Shown here piece by piece: positions 1 to 10,981 of a DNA stretch of 64,000 nt (position 1 is its first letter; each line of letters starts with the position of its first letter). The notes below the pieces were generated by a model, which saw only the letters and a list, made by a program, of their open reading frames with translations, did not search any database and was not told where the DNA came from. The stretch lies in assembly GCF_900101465.1 (NCBI RefSeq), contig NZ_FMZM01000010.1, forward strand, positions 124,001-188,000, given 5' to 3'. The position numbers were made by a program, and so were the translations under genes. Source of the stretch: Nocardioides lianchengensis. GTDB taxonomy: Bacteria; Actinomycetota; Actinomycetes; Propionibacteriales; Nocardioidaceae.

Positions 1-240
1 GGAGACGGTGAACCGCGGGTTGGCCGCCGTCGCGATGACCGTCATCAGGTAGCGGTCCTCGGCCGGCGAGACGATCCGGTCGGACTTCTGCCACGGGTCG
101 CCGGTGGGGACGAAGACCACCTCGTCCAGGTCGAACCAAGCCTGGACCTCGGAGGCGGCCACGAGGTGGCCGTGGTGGATCGGGTCGAACGTGCCGCCCA
201 TGACCCCGACGCGCCGGGGCCCGGGGGCGGCGGCGGTCAC
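1..240 (-). CDS. nadD: Nicotinate-nucleotide adenylyltransferase NadD, C-terminal part missing (window edge)
   Basis: Transfers AMP from ATP to nicotinate mononucleotide in cytosolic NAD biosynthesis. The first 80 codons are present; the rest lies beyond position 1. The nucleotidyltransferase signature GGTFDPIHHGHL follows a short beta strand (RRVGVM), and PTGDPWQKSD matches the NaMN-binding loop of the family. A GTG at 240 is chosen because the beta strand before GGTFDP is needed for the fold; an ATG at 201 would remove it. The GTG lies one base after the stop of the upstream 52-aa membrane peptide, so the two are probably translated together. Confidence 0.9.
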   Translation of the reverse strand, partial: MTAAAPGPRRVGVMGGTFDPIHHGHLVAASEVQAWFDLDEVVFVPTGDPWQKSDRIVSPAEDRYLMTVIATAANPRFTVS

Positions 241-241
241 G

Positions 242-400
242 TCAGCTGTGCTCGCGGCCGGCCCCGAACGCCATCAGGGCGAAGATCAGGCCGAAGAGGA
301 TCCCCAGGGTGAGCACGCCGATGCCCCAGGCCAGGGCCTGGTTGACCTCGTGGTGGGTCTCTTCGGCGGCGAGCACGGTGGTGGTCAGGGTGCTGAGCAT
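242..400 (-). CDS. Small single-pass membrane protein, 52 aa
   Basis: Unrecognised. It begins MLSTLTTTVLAAEETHHEVN, followed by one hydrophobic helix (about residues 22-46, WGIGVLTLGILFGLIFALM) and a short basic tail GAGREHS. Third codon positions are strongly G/C, as in neighbouring genes. It ends one base before the GTG of nadD, in the same direction, and begins 28 bases downstream of the proA stop, which suggests a proA-peptide-nadD transcription unit. Function unknown; the helix suggests a membrane anchor or a small regulator of a membrane partner. Confidence 0.6.
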   Translation of the reverse strand: MLSTLTTTVLAAEETHHEVNQALAWGIGVLTLGILFGLIFALMAFGAGREHS

Positions 401-428
401 GAACGCAGCCTACCCGTGAGGACCGGCG

Positions 429-1688
429 TCAGCGCACGTGGCCGTCACCGGTGACGACGTACTTGGTCGACGTCATCTCCGGCAGGCCCATCGGACCGCG
501 GGCGTGGAGCTTCTGCGTGCTGATGCCGATCTCGGCGCCGAAGCCGAACTCTCCCCCGTCGGTGAACCGGGTCGAGGCGTTCACCAGCACCGCCGCGGAG
601 TCCACGGCCGCGGTGAACCGACGGGCCGCGCGCTGGTCCTCGGTGACGATCGCCTCGGTGTGCCCGCTGGAGAAGCGCCGGATGTGGGCGATCGCGTCGT
701 CGACCGACCCCACGACGGCAGCGGAGATGTCGAGGGAGAGGTACTCGGTCCCGTGGTCCTCGTCGGTGGCCGGCACGACGCCGTCGTACGACGCGAACGC
801 CTGGTCGCCGTGGATGGTCACGCCGGCCGCCTGGAGTGCGGCGACGACCTGCGGCAGGAACGCATCGGCGACGTCGGCGTGCACGAGCAGGGACTCGGCC
901 GCGTTGCAGACGCTGGTGCGGTGGGTCTTGGCGTTCAGCACGATGGCCAGCGCCTTCTCCAGGTCGGCGGCCGCGTCGACGTAGACGTGGCAGTTGCCGA
1001 CGCCGGTCTCGATCACCGGCACCGTCGACTCCTCGACGACGCTGCGGATCAGCCCGGCGCCGCCGCGCGGGATCAGCACGTCGACGTGCCCGCGGGCCCG
1101 CATCAGCTCCTTGACGCTGTCGTGGGTGTCGCCGGGCACCAGCTGGACGGCGTCGGCCGACAGCCCGACCGCGACGACCGCATCGCGCAGCACGTCGACG
1201 ATCGCGGCGTTGCTCGACCGCGCGCTCGAGCTGCCGCGGAGCAGGACCGCGTTGCCCGACTTCAGGCAGATCCCGGCCGCGTCGGCGGTGACGTTGGGCC
1301 GGGCTTCGTAGATGATCCCGACCACCCCGAACGGCACCCGCACCTGACGCAGCTCCAGCCCGTTGGCCAGGGTGCTCCCCCGCACCACCTCGCCGACCGG
1401 GTCCGGCAGCCCGGCCACGTCGCGCAGCCCCTGCGCCATGCCGGCCAGTCGGTCCGGCGTGAGGCGGAGCCGGTCGACGACGTTGGCGGGCGTCCCCGCG
1501 GCCTCGGCCCGGGCGACGTCCTCGGCGTTGGCCGCGAGCACCTCGGCCTCGCGGGCCAGGAGCGCGTCGGCCATGCCGTGCAGCGCCGCGTCCTTCTGGG
1601 CCCGCGTGGCCAGGGCGAGGTCGTGGCTGGCGGTGCGTGCGCGGACGGCGACGTCGATCACGCCGGGCGCTTCGGGGGTACTGCTCAT
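429..1688 (-). CDS. proA: Glutamate-5-semialdehyde dehydrogenase (gamma-glutamyl phosphate reductase)
   Basis: Second step of proline synthesis: NADPH-dependent reduction of gamma-glutamyl phosphate to glutamate-5-semialdehyde. At 419 aa it has the usual ProA length. It shows the aldehyde-dehydrogenase fold motifs PFGVVGIIYEARPNVT (about residues 119-134), the catalytic Cys261 in THRTSVCNAAE, and a conserved end (GFGAEIGISTQKLHARGPMGL). No proB lies in the window. It is divergent from the ZIP transporter with only 31 bases between starts, so both promoters must sit within or beside the coding ends. The downstream gene order (small peptide, nadD) is common in actinobacteria. Confidence 0.96.
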   Translation of the reverse strand: MSSTPEAPGVIDVAVRARTASHDLALATRAQKDAALHGMADALLAREAEVLAANAEDVARAEAAGTPANVVDRLRLTPDRLAGMAQGLRDVAGLPDPVGEVVRGSTLANGLELRQVRVPFGVVGIIYEARPNVTADAAGICLKSGNAVLLRGSSSARSSNAAIVDVLRDAVVAVGLSADAVQLVPGDTHDSVKELMRARGHVDVLIPRGGAGLIRSVVEESTVPVIETGVGNCHVYVDAAADLEKALAIVLNAKTHRTSVCNAAESLLVHADVADAFLPQVVAALQAAGVTIHGDQAFASYDGVVPATDEDHGTEYLSLDISAAVVGSVDDAIAHIRRFSSGHTEAIVTEDQRAARRFTAAVDSAAVLVNASTRFTDGGEFGFGAEIGISTQKLHARGPMGLPEMTSTKYVVTGDGHVR

Positions 1689-1719
1689 GCGCCCAGCCTA
1701 GGACCGAGAGGAGCGCCGG

Positions 1720-2469
1720 ATGCCCGTCTGGTTGCAGGCCGGACTGTGGGGACTCCTCGCCGGCGGCACGCTGGTCGTCGGCGCGGCGATCGCCTGGTGG
1801 GTGCGCGTGCCGCGACCCGTCGTCGCCGGCGTGATGGCCTTCGGCTCCGGGGTGCTGATCTCGGCGCTGTCGTTCGAGCTGGTCGAGGAGGCCGAGGCGA
1901 CGGGCGGCCTGGCCGCGACCGCCGTCGGCCTGCTGGCCGGAGCGGTCACGTACGTCGGCGCGAACGTGCTGCTCGCGCGACGCGGCGCCCGGCACCGCAA
2001 GCGGGCCGGCGACGAGCAGCCCACCGAGGAGGAGCAGCAGGGCAGCGGGACGGCGATCGCGATCGGTGCGCTGCTCGACGGCGTCCCCGAGTCCGTCGTG
2101 CTCGGGCTCTCCCTGCTCGGCGGTGGCGGGGTCGGCGTCCCGGTGCTCGCCGCGATCGCGATCTCCAACCTGCCCGAGGGACTATCCAGCGCGGCCGGCA
2201 TGAAGCGCGGCGGACGCAGCGCGTCGTACGTCTTCGGGGTGTGGGGGGCGATCGCCCTGGCCTCCGGGCTGGCCGGGCTGCTGGGCTGCCTGGCGCTGGA
2301 CGGGGCGAGTCCCGAGACGCTCGCGGTGATCACCTCGATCGCCGCCGGCGCGATCCTCGCCATGGTCGCGGACACGATGATCCCGGAGGCCTTCGAGCGC
2401 ACCCAGCTCTACACGGGCCTGCTGGCCGCGCTCGGATTCATCGCGGCGTTCTCGATCAGCCGGGCCTGA
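1720..2469 (+). CDS. ZIP family divalent metal transporter
   Basis: Probable zinc/iron uptake permease of the inner membrane. The 249 residues form about seven or eight hydrophobic segments, with a charged, Glu/Gln-rich cytoplasmic loop near residues 88-108 (KRAGDEQPTEEEQQG) in place of the His-rich loop of other ZIP proteins. The signature helix pair LLDGVPESVVLGLSLL and ISNLPEGLSSAAGMKRGG matches the HxxPEG region of ZupT/GufA-type proteins, with Asp in place of His in the first motif (DGVPES). Start ATG is preceded by GAGAGGAGCGCCGG. Metal specificity cannot be told from the sequence. Confidence 0.85.
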   Translation: MPVWLQAGLWGLLAGGTLVVGAAIAWWVRVPRPVVAGVMAFGSGVLISALSFELVEEAEATGGLAATAVGLLAGAVTYVGANVLLARRGARHRKRAGDEQPTEEEQQGSGTAIAIGALLDGVPESVVLGLSLLGGGGVGVPVLAAIAISNLPEGLSSAAGMKRGGRSASYVFGVWGAIALASGLAGLLGCLALDGASPETLAVITSIAAGAILAMVADTMIPEAFERTQLYTGLLAALGFIAAFSISRA

Positions 2470-2611
2470 TCCCGGCTAGCCTTCCTCCGGTGAGGGGCAT
2501 CGTCGGGCAGACCGCGGTCAGCGTGAGCCGGATGGCCCCGTCGCGCCCGGCCTCGATCCGCGTGGTCACCACGTCGACCGCGGCGACCCGGATCTGGACC
2601 TCGGCCCGCAT
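2456..2611 (-). other. Possible small ORF or gene remnant in the ZIP-etfA gap
   Basis: The 2470-2730 gap between convergent ZIP and etfA holds no recognised gene. One minus-strand frame from an ATG at 2611 gives 51 aa (begins MRAEVQIRVAAVDVVTTRIE) with near-total G/C at third positions and alternating hydrophobic residues suggesting beta strands. The same frame stays open upstream to about 2660 with similar codon bias. Its stop lies inside the end of the ZIP gene. A plus-strand frame from a GTG at 2491 (56 codons) has comparable composition, so the coding strand is undecided. It may be the decayed end of a gene or chance. Confidence 0.22.
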
Positions 2612-2668
2612 CCGCGGCGGCGGTGCCGCCGTCTCGTACGCCGTCCCCCGGTCGCGGTAGCCCGAAAT

Positions 2669-2723
2669 GCCGAGTCGGCGCGAGTTCGCGCCGACTCGGC
2701 AGCGAACTCACGCCGACTCGGCG
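2669..2723. repeat. Perfect 15-bp hairpin plus a third arm between ZIP and etfA
   Basis: Positions 2669-2683 and 2686-2700 form a perfect 15-bp inverted repeat around a 2-base loop (arms GCCGAGTCGGCGCGA and its complement). A third, imperfect copy of the right arm follows at 2704-2722 (GAACTCACGCCGACTCGGC). It lies 8 bases from the etfA stop and could act as a terminator for both convergent transcripts. It has no T-run, so a rho-independent role is an inference. Confidence 0.7.
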
Positions 2724-2730
2724 TGGTGGA

Positions 2731-3684
2731 TCAGCCCTTGCGCTGGTTGATCTCCTCGGTGGCGGCGGGCAGCACCGCGTGCAGGTCACCGACGACGCCG
2801 AAGTCGACGAGCTCGAAGATCGGCGCCTCCTCGTCCTTGTTGACCGCGACGATGGTCTTCGAGGTCTGCATGCCGGCCCGGTGCTGGATGGCGCCGGAGA
2901 TGCCGTTGGCGACGTAGAGCTGCGGGCTCACGACCTTGCCGGTCTGACCGACCTGGAAGCTGTGCGGCATCCAGCCGGAGTCGACCGCGGCGCGCGAGGC
3001 ACCGACCGCGGCGCCCAGCGCGTCGGCCAGGCCCTCGATCGGCTCGAAGTTGCCGCCGGTGCCCCGACCGCCGGAGACCACGATCGCGGCCTCGGTGAGC
3101 TCGGGACGACCGGTCGCCTTGCGGGGCTGCTGGGCCACGATCTGAGCGGTCTTCGCCGCATCCGAGATGGTGGCCGCGAACTCCTCGACGGTGCCGGCGG
3201 CGCCCACCTCCTCCACCGGGGCGGAGTTCGGCTTGACCGTGATCAGCGGGGTGCCCTTCGTGACCTTGCCGGTCACCGTGTAGTTGCCGGCGAACACGCT
3301 CTGGGTGACGACACCGGCGTCGTCGATGTCGACGGCGTCGGTGATCAGGCCGGAGGAGGTCTTGATCGCCAGCCGGGCGGCGACCTCCTTGCCCTCGTAG
3401 CCCGAGACGAAGAGCACCGCAGCGGGGCTGGTCTTCTCGACCAGCTGCTGCAGCGCCTCGGCCTTCGGGGCCACCAGGTAGCCCTTGATCTGCGCGTCGT
3501 CGACGACGTAGACCTTCTCGGCGCCGTACTGGCCGAGCTTGGTGGCCACCTCGGCGCCCTGGTCCGGACTGCCGAAGAACACCGCGGACGCCTCGCCCAG
3601 CTTGCGGGCGAGCGTCAGCAGCTCGTAGGTGGGCTTGCGGATCGCGCCGTCGACGTGGTCGACGACGACCAGGACCTCAGTCAT
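2731..3684 (-). CDS. etfA: Electron transfer flavoprotein subunit alpha
   Basis: FAD-binding subunit of the ETF heterodimer, which accepts electrons from acyl-CoA dehydrogenases and passes them to the quinone pool through ETF dehydrogenase. The 317 aa begin MTEVLVVVDHVDGAIRKPTY (N-terminal ETF domain) and end in the FAD-binding half: VSGGRGTGG (about 204-212), DSGWMPHSFQVGQTGKVVSP, and the signature ANGISGAIQHRAGMQTS. It follows etfB by 16 bases in one operon. In this window it is likely to serve the acyl-CoA enzymes encoded further along. Confidence 0.96.
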   Translation of the reverse strand: MTEVLVVVDHVDGAIRKPTYELLTLARKLGEASAVFFGSPDQGAEVATKLGQYGAEKVYVVDDAQIKGYLVAPKAEALQQLVEKTSPAAVLFVSGYEGKEVAARLAIKTSSGLITDAVDIDDAGVVTQSVFAGNYTVTGKVTKGTPLITVKPNSAPVEEVGAAGTVEEFAATISDAAKTAQIVAQQPRKATGRPELTEAAIVVSGGRGTGGNFEPIEGLADALGAAVGASRAAVDSGWMPHSFQVGQTGKVVSPQLYVANGISGAIQHRAGMQTSKTIVAVNKDEEAPIFELVDFGVVGDLHAVLPAATEEINQRKG

Positions 3685-3700
3685 GTGTCTCTCCCCGTCC

Positions 3701-4498
3701 TCAGATGAACTTCTTCGACACGAGGAACTCGGTCAGCGCCGTGGCGCCCGAGCCGTCCTCGTCGGTGACGATCTCGCCGGCCGTGCGCGGCGGGCGGGCC
3801 GAGGTGTCCTCGACCGCGGTCCAGGCCGCGTCCAGGCCGACCTCGCCGGCGTCGACGCCGATGTCGGAGAGCGACCAGGTCTCCAGCGGCTTCTTCTTGG
3901 CCGCCATGATCCCCTTGAACGACGGGTAGCGGGCCTCGCCGGTCTGGTCGGTCACCGAGAGCACCAGCGGCATCGAGGCACCGATGACCTCGGTCGCGGT
4001 GTCGGAGTCACGCTTCACGCGGACCTGGTCGCCCTGGGTCTCGACGACCGCGGCGTAGGTGACCTGCGGCAGACCGAGGCGCTCGGCCAGCATCGCCGGG
4101 AGCACGCCGCCGGAGGCGTCGGTCGAGGCCATGCCGCACATGACGAGGTCGACCTTCTTCTCCGACCCGGCCTTCTCGACGGCCTTGGCCAGCACCAGCG
4201 AGGTGGCGACGTAGTCGGAGCCGGCGATGGCGTCGTCGATGACGTGGATGCCCTGGTCGGCGCCCATCTGCAGCGCCTTGCGGACCGCGTCGACACCCTT
4301 CTCCGGACCCACGCAGAGCGCGGTCACGGTGGTGTCGTCGCCGGCCTTCTCCTTCAGCTGGAGGGCCTGCTCCACGGCGTACTCGTCGAGCTCCGACAGC
4401 AGGCCGTCGACACCCACTCGGTCAACGGTGTTGTCCGACTCGAACTGCCGGTCGGCAGTGGCGTCGGGCACGTACTTCACACAGACAACAATGTTCAT
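3701..4498 (-). CDS. etfB: Electron transfer flavoprotein subunit beta
   Basis: AMP-binding beta subunit of ETF, 265 aa, partner of EtfA encoded just downstream. The start MNIVVCVKYVPDATADRQFE is the canonical beginning of actinobacterial EtfB; QMGADQGIHVID and the MCGMASTDASGGVLPAMLAERLGLP stretch (given here in pieces in the protein at about residues 120-144) mark the nucleotide-binding core. The start ATG has a good Shine-Dalgarno-like AGGAGG only 19 bases upstream, farther than usual; no earlier in-frame start is visible. The 141-base gap upstream (4499-4639) probably holds the etfBA promoter. Confidence 0.96.
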   Translation of the reverse strand: MNIVVCVKYVPDATADRQFESDNTVDRVGVDGLLSELDEYAVEQALQLKEKAGDDTTVTALCVGPEKGVDAVRKALQMGADQGIHVIDDAIAGSDYVATSLVLAKAVEKAGSEKKVDLVMCGMASTDASGGVLPAMLAERLGLPQVTYAAVVETQGDQVRVKRDSDTATEVIGASMPLVLSVTDQTGEARYPSFKGIMAAKKKPLETWSLSDIGVDAGEVGLDAAWTAVEDTSARPPRTAGEIVTDEDGSGATALTEFLVSKKFI

Positions 4499-4639
4499 GG
4501 TGATGGCCGTGAAGGCCCCTCCTGTGCACTCGAATGTGTCCGTGAGGCTACCGGCCAGTCACCAGGGTCGAAACAGGCCGGACGGGTTGGATACCTCACA
4601 GTGTCGCTGTCACGGTACGGCGGGCGCCGTACCGGAGGC

Positions 4640-4969
4640 TCAGGGCCGGATCACCCGTTCGAGCACCCGGCCGATGACCAGCCAGACCACGGCAGCCAGG
4701 CCCCAGTTGACGAGGGCGTTGGCCGAGTCGGTGTCGAAGGTCATCACCCCGTCCCGGCGGTCGAAGACACCGAGGTCCACCGCGTCGGCGAGATCGAGGA
4801 CGAACCGGACCAGGCCGTTGGACTCGTTGGTCTGGTCGATCGCGACGAGCAGGGCCCCGACCGCCAGCACCAGGGCCAGCAGCGCGGCCACGGCCCAGAC
4901 CGCCTGGGCCGCGCGCACGCGGATCTTCGCGGTGCCGGATCGGGTCACGGTCTTGCTCTCTCTCGCCAC
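4640..4969 (-). CDS. Two-helix membrane protein of unknown function
   Basis: Unrecognised. From the GTG at 4969 it is 109 aa (begins VARESKTVTRSGTAKIRVRA), with a basic cytoplasmic start, a strong hydrophobic helix at about residues 22-45 (WAVAALLALVLAVGALLVA), a polar middle rich in Asp that probably faces outside, and a second helix near the end (LVNWGLAAVVWLVIGRVLE). A TTG at 5002 would add 11 residues and lies close behind GGGGAGG; the GTG was preferred because the extra residues lack the basic pattern. It sits between etfB and the enoyl-CoA hydratase, all on the minus strand. Confidence 0.7.
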   Translation of the reverse strand: MARESKTVTRSGTAKIRVRAAQAVWAVAALLALVLAVGALLVAIDQTNESNGLVRFVLDLADAVDLGVFDRRDGVMTFDTDSANALVNWGLAAVVWLVIGRVLERVIRP

Positions 4970-5028
4970 GTCCCGAGGATGGCACAGCGGGGTGTGACCC
5001 AAACCTCCCCGGAACCGACGCCGACGGG

Positions 5029-5808
<780 letters not shown>

Positions 5809-5865
5809 GTCCTGCCTGCCTCTCCTCCGACGGTGCTTGCCCGGCACTCTGCCGCATCGGCGACA

Positions 5866-8040
<2,175 letters not shown>

Positions 8041-8065
8041 CGCCGACGCGCCGCAAAGGTTCATC

Positions 8066-8135
8066 GGCTGGCCGATGAAACTCACGCCGGGACGATGAAC
8101 CTTCGTCGTCCCGGGGTGAGGTCCGTCGGCCAGCC
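8066..8135. terminator. Long interrupted hairpin between convergent glgX and glgP
   Basis: Outer arms GGCTGGCCGA (8066-8075) and TCGGCCAGCC (8126-8135) pair perfectly; inner CTCAC/GTGAG and CCGGGACGA/TCGTCCCGG pair around a 10-base loop. A separate perfect 20-base palindrome TTCATCGGCTGGCCGATGAA overlaps its left end (8060-8079). It fills most of the 115-base gap between the stops of glgX and glgP, so it could terminate both transcripts. No T-run follows, as is common in high-G+C actinobacteria. The words TTCATCGGC occur on both sides, which makes it look like a compound repeat element. Confidence 0.65.
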
Positions 8136-8155
8136 GATGAAACTCTCCCGGCCCC

Positions 8156-10744
8156 TCAGGGCAGGGCGACCACACCCAGCTCGGCGTACGACGTGAGCAG
8201 CGCGTTGCGGGGCACCACGCGGACGGTGTAGCCGAAGCCTCCGGCGTGGTCGAGGACCACGTCGCCGTCGAAGCGGTGGCGGCCGGCGTCGTACGACTCG
8301 GCGAGCGAGAGCGGCTCGGTGACGGTGTCGACCAGCTCGTCCTCGCTGGTGGTCCGGCCGTGGACGAGCTGGACGGCGACGTCCTCGGGGGCGAGGTCGC
8401 CGAGGGCGACGAACGCGCGGACGTGCATGGTGGCGCCGACCTCGGGGGCGTCGCCGACGCCGCTGCTCTCGACGTGCTCGACCCGTACGCCGGGCCAGCC
8501 GGCGCGGACCTTCTTCTTCCAGGCGGCCAGCTCGACCGCGCCGGCGTAGTCGCTGTTGAGCCGGCGGGCGTTCACGGCGGCCGGGGCGTAGAGCTGGCGT
8601 ACGTAGTCGCGCACCATCCGGGTCGCCAGCACCTTCGGGCCCAGCGACTTCAGGGTGTGACGCAGCATCTCGACCCACCGGGTCGGCACGCCCTCGCCGT
8701 CGAGGTCGTAGAAGCGCGGGGTGACCTCGTGCTCGATCAGGTCGTAGAGGGCGTCGGCCTCGAGGTCGTCGCGGCGGTCGGTGTCGTCGACGCCGTCGGC
8801 GGACGGGATCGCCCAGCCGTTCTCGCCGTCGTACCACTCGTCCCACCAGCCGTCGAGGATCGACAGGTTCAGCCCGCCGTTCAGCGCCGCCTTCATGCCG
8901 GAGGTGCCGCAGGCCTCGTAGGGCCGCAGCGGGTTGTTGAGCCACACGTCGCAGCCGGGGTAGAGCGGCTGGGCCATCGCGATGTCGTAGTTGGGCAGGA
9001 AGACGATGCGGTGCCGGACCTCGGGGTCGTCGGCGAAGCGCACCAGCTCCTGGATCAGCCGCTTGCCGCCGTCGTCGGCCGGGTGGGACTTGCCGGCGAT
9101 GACCAGCTGGATGGGCCGTTCGGGGTGCAGCAGCAGGCGCTTGAGCCGCTCGGGGTCGCGGAGCATCAGCGTCAGCCGCTTGTACGACGGCACCCGCCGC
9201 GCGAAGCCGATGGTCAGCACGTCGGGGTCGAGGGCCGAGTCGATCCAGCCCAGCTCGGCCTTGGCCGAGCCGCGCTTCTCCCAGGAGCGCAGCAGCCGGC
9301 GCCGAGCGTCGAGCACGAGCCGCTCGCGCAGCTGCCGCTTGACCGTCCAGACGTCGCGACCGGGCACCCGGTCGACCGCGGCCCAGAACGCCTCGGTGTC
9401 GTCGCCGTCGGGGTCCGCCCCCTGGCCCGCGGCCAGGTCGAAGACCTCGCGGGCCACCCAGGTCGGGGCGTGCACGCCGTTGGTGATCGAGCCGATCGGC
9501 ACCTCGGCCTCGTCGAAGGCCGGCCACAGGCCGTTGAACATCCCGCGCGAGACGTGGCCGTGCAGGAGCGAGACTCCGTTGGCCCGCTGAGCCAGCCGGA
9601 AGCCCATCACCGCCATGTTGAAGACGGAGGCGTCGCCACCGTCGTAGTCCTCGCGGCCGAGCGAGAGGATCCGCTCGACGGGGACGCCCGGGGTCGCGCC
9701 GGCGTCGCTGAAGTACTGCTCGATCAGGTTCGCCGGGAACCGGTCGATGCCGGCCGGGACCGGGGTGTGGGTCGTGAAGACGGTCGACGCCCGGCTGACC
9801 TCGAGCGCGGTGTCGAAGTCGAGGCGCGGGCCGTCCTCGGCGACGGTGAGCTCGCGGATCCGCTCCAGGCCGAGGAAGCCGGCGTGCCCCTCGTTGGTGT
9901 GGAAGACCTCGGGCTCGGGGTGGCCGGTGATCCGCGCGTAGGCCCGCAGCGCCTTGACGCCCCCGACGCCGAGCAGCAGCTCCTGGCGCAGCCGGTGTTC
10001 GGAGTTGCCGCCGTAGAGCCGGTCGGTGACGTCGACGTAGTGGTCGGGGTTGCCCTCGACGTCGGTGTCGAGCATCAGCAGCGGGACCCGGCCGACGCTG
10101 GCCACCCAGATCCGCGCCAGCAGGTCCGGCCCGTCGGGCAGGCTGATCGCGATCATCGCCCGCGAGCCGTCGGGCTCGCGCAGCAGCGAGATCGGCAGCT
10201 CGTCGGGGTCGAGGACCGGGTAGGTCTCCTGCTGCCAGCCCTCCCGCGAGAGCGCCTGCTTGAAGTAGCCGTGCCGGTAGAGCAGGCCGACGCCGATGAT
10301 CGGGACGCCGAGGTCGCTGGCCGCCTTCAGGTGGTCGCCGGCCAGGATGCCCAGGCCGCCGGAGTACTGCGGCAGCACGGCGGTGATGCCGAACTCGGGC
10401 GAGAAGTAGCCGATCGCGCGCGGACCACTGCCGTCGGAGCCACCGCCGGAGCGCTGGTACCAGCGGTCCTGGGTGAGGTAGGCCTCCAGGTCGGCGCGGG
10501 CGGTCCCGAGGCGGCCGAGGAAGCCCTCGTCGGTCGCGAGCTCGTCGAGCCGGGCGCGACCCACGGCCCCGAGCAGGCGCACCGGGTCGTGCCCGGTCGA
10601 CTCCCACAGGCCCGGGTCGACCTCAGCGAAGACGTCCTGGCTCTCGGGGTGCCAGGACCACCGGAGGTTGCCGGCCAGGTCGCCGAGGGCGGCCAGAGCG
10701 GGAGGGAGGACGGGGCGGACGGTGAAACGTCGGATCGCTCGCAC
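8156..10744 (-). CDS. glgP: Alpha-glucan phosphorylase
   Basis: Releases glucose-1-phosphate from alpha-1,4-glucan ends with a pyridoxal phosphate cofactor. The 862 aa start RAIRRFTVRPVLPPALAAL, like mycobacterial GlgP, carry an N-terminal DUF3417-type region (about residues 1-100), then the GT35 core: FSPEFGITAVLPQYSGGLG (114-132), HTNEGHAGFLGLERIREL (282-299), and the PLP-lysine region CGTSGMKAALNGG with Lys618. The GTG at 10744 fits the family start but GGGAGG directly abuts it, leaving no normal spacing; the transcript may be leaderless. It is divergent from glgE across 237 bases. Confidence 0.94.
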   Translation of the reverse strand: MRAIRRFTVRPVLPPALAALGDLAGNLRWSWHPESQDVFAEVDPGLWESTGHDPVRLLGAVGRARLDELATDEGFLGRLGTARADLEAYLTQDRWYQRSGGGSDGSGPRAIGYFSPEFGITAVLPQYSGGLGILAGDHLKAASDLGVPIIGVGLLYRHGYFKQALSREGWQQETYPVLDPDELPISLLREPDGSRAMIAISLPDGPDLLARIWVASVGRVPLLMLDTDVEGNPDHYVDVTDRLYGGNSEHRLRQELLLGVGGVKALRAYARITGHPEPEVFHTNEGHAGFLGLERIRELTVAEDGPRLDFDTALEVSRASTVFTTHTPVPAGIDRFPANLIEQYFSDAGATPGVPVERILSLGREDYDGGDASVFNMAVMGFRLAQRANGVSLLHGHVSRGMFNGLWPAFDEAEVPIGSITNGVHAPTWVAREVFDLAAGQGADPDGDDTEAFWAAVDRVPGRDVWTVKRQLRERLVLDARRRLLRSWEKRGSAKAELGWIDSALDPDVLTIGFARRVPSYKRLTLMLRDPERLKRLLLHPERPIQLVIAGKSHPADDGGKRLIQELVRFADDPEVRHRIVFLPNYDIAMAQPLYPGCDVWLNNPLRPYEACGTSGMKAALNGGLNLSILDGWWDEWYDGENGWAIPSADGVDDTDRRDDLEADALYDLIEHEVTPRFYDLDGEGVPTRWVEMLRHTLKSLGPKVLATRMVRDYVRQLYAPAAVNARRLNSDYAGAVELAAWKKKVRAGWPGVRVEHVESSGVGDAPEVGATMHVRAFVALGDLAPEDVAVQLVHGRTTSEDELVDTVTEPLSLAESYDAGRHRFDGDVVLDHAGGFGYTVRVVPRNALLTSYAELGVVALP

Positions 10745-10981
10745 CTCCCGGACGCTAGCGGGTGGCCTGGATCGATCCAACCCCGTACGGGGCTTGCCGT
10801 CCGGCGTAACCCCGGCGTAGGGCACCGCGTTGCTGGTGCGGATCGGGCGGGTCGAACCATGGGGGTCGGCCCGCCCGATTCTCGCGGGGTGCAGATCCAC
10901 GGCCGCTGGGTACTCGGAACTTCGTCCCGGGTCCGGCGTACGACTTGCCAGCCCACCTTTCGCCCTCGCTAAGTTGGAGCA
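10745..10981. promoter_or_regulatory. Divergent glgP/glgE control region with an 10-bp inverted repeat
   Basis: 237 bases without a gene separate the starts of glgP and glgE. The region contains a perfect 10-bp inverted repeat (ATCGGGCGGG at 10842-10851 and CCCGCCCGAT at 10870-10879, 18-base loop). Placed in the middle of a divergent promoter it may be an operator or a transcript hairpin; the sequence alone does not decide. No convincing -35/-10 pair was found by eye. CTAAGTTGGAGCA precedes the glgE ATG. Confidence 0.5.

Noticed and set aside
438..2660. A 740-codon plus-strand frame opposite proA
   Set aside because: Same shadow effect; proA on the other strand has complete family motifs.
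2491..2661. Plus-strand 56-codon frame from a GTG after the ZIP gene
   Set aside because: No homology recognised, Arg/Ser/Thr-rich, and its strand cannot be separated from the competing minus-strand frame.
4548..4561. CTACCGGCCAGTCA upstream of etfB as another ccrA-type operator
   Set aside because: Matches at only 10 of 14 bases and has poor symmetry; such matches are expected by chance many times in a window of this composition.
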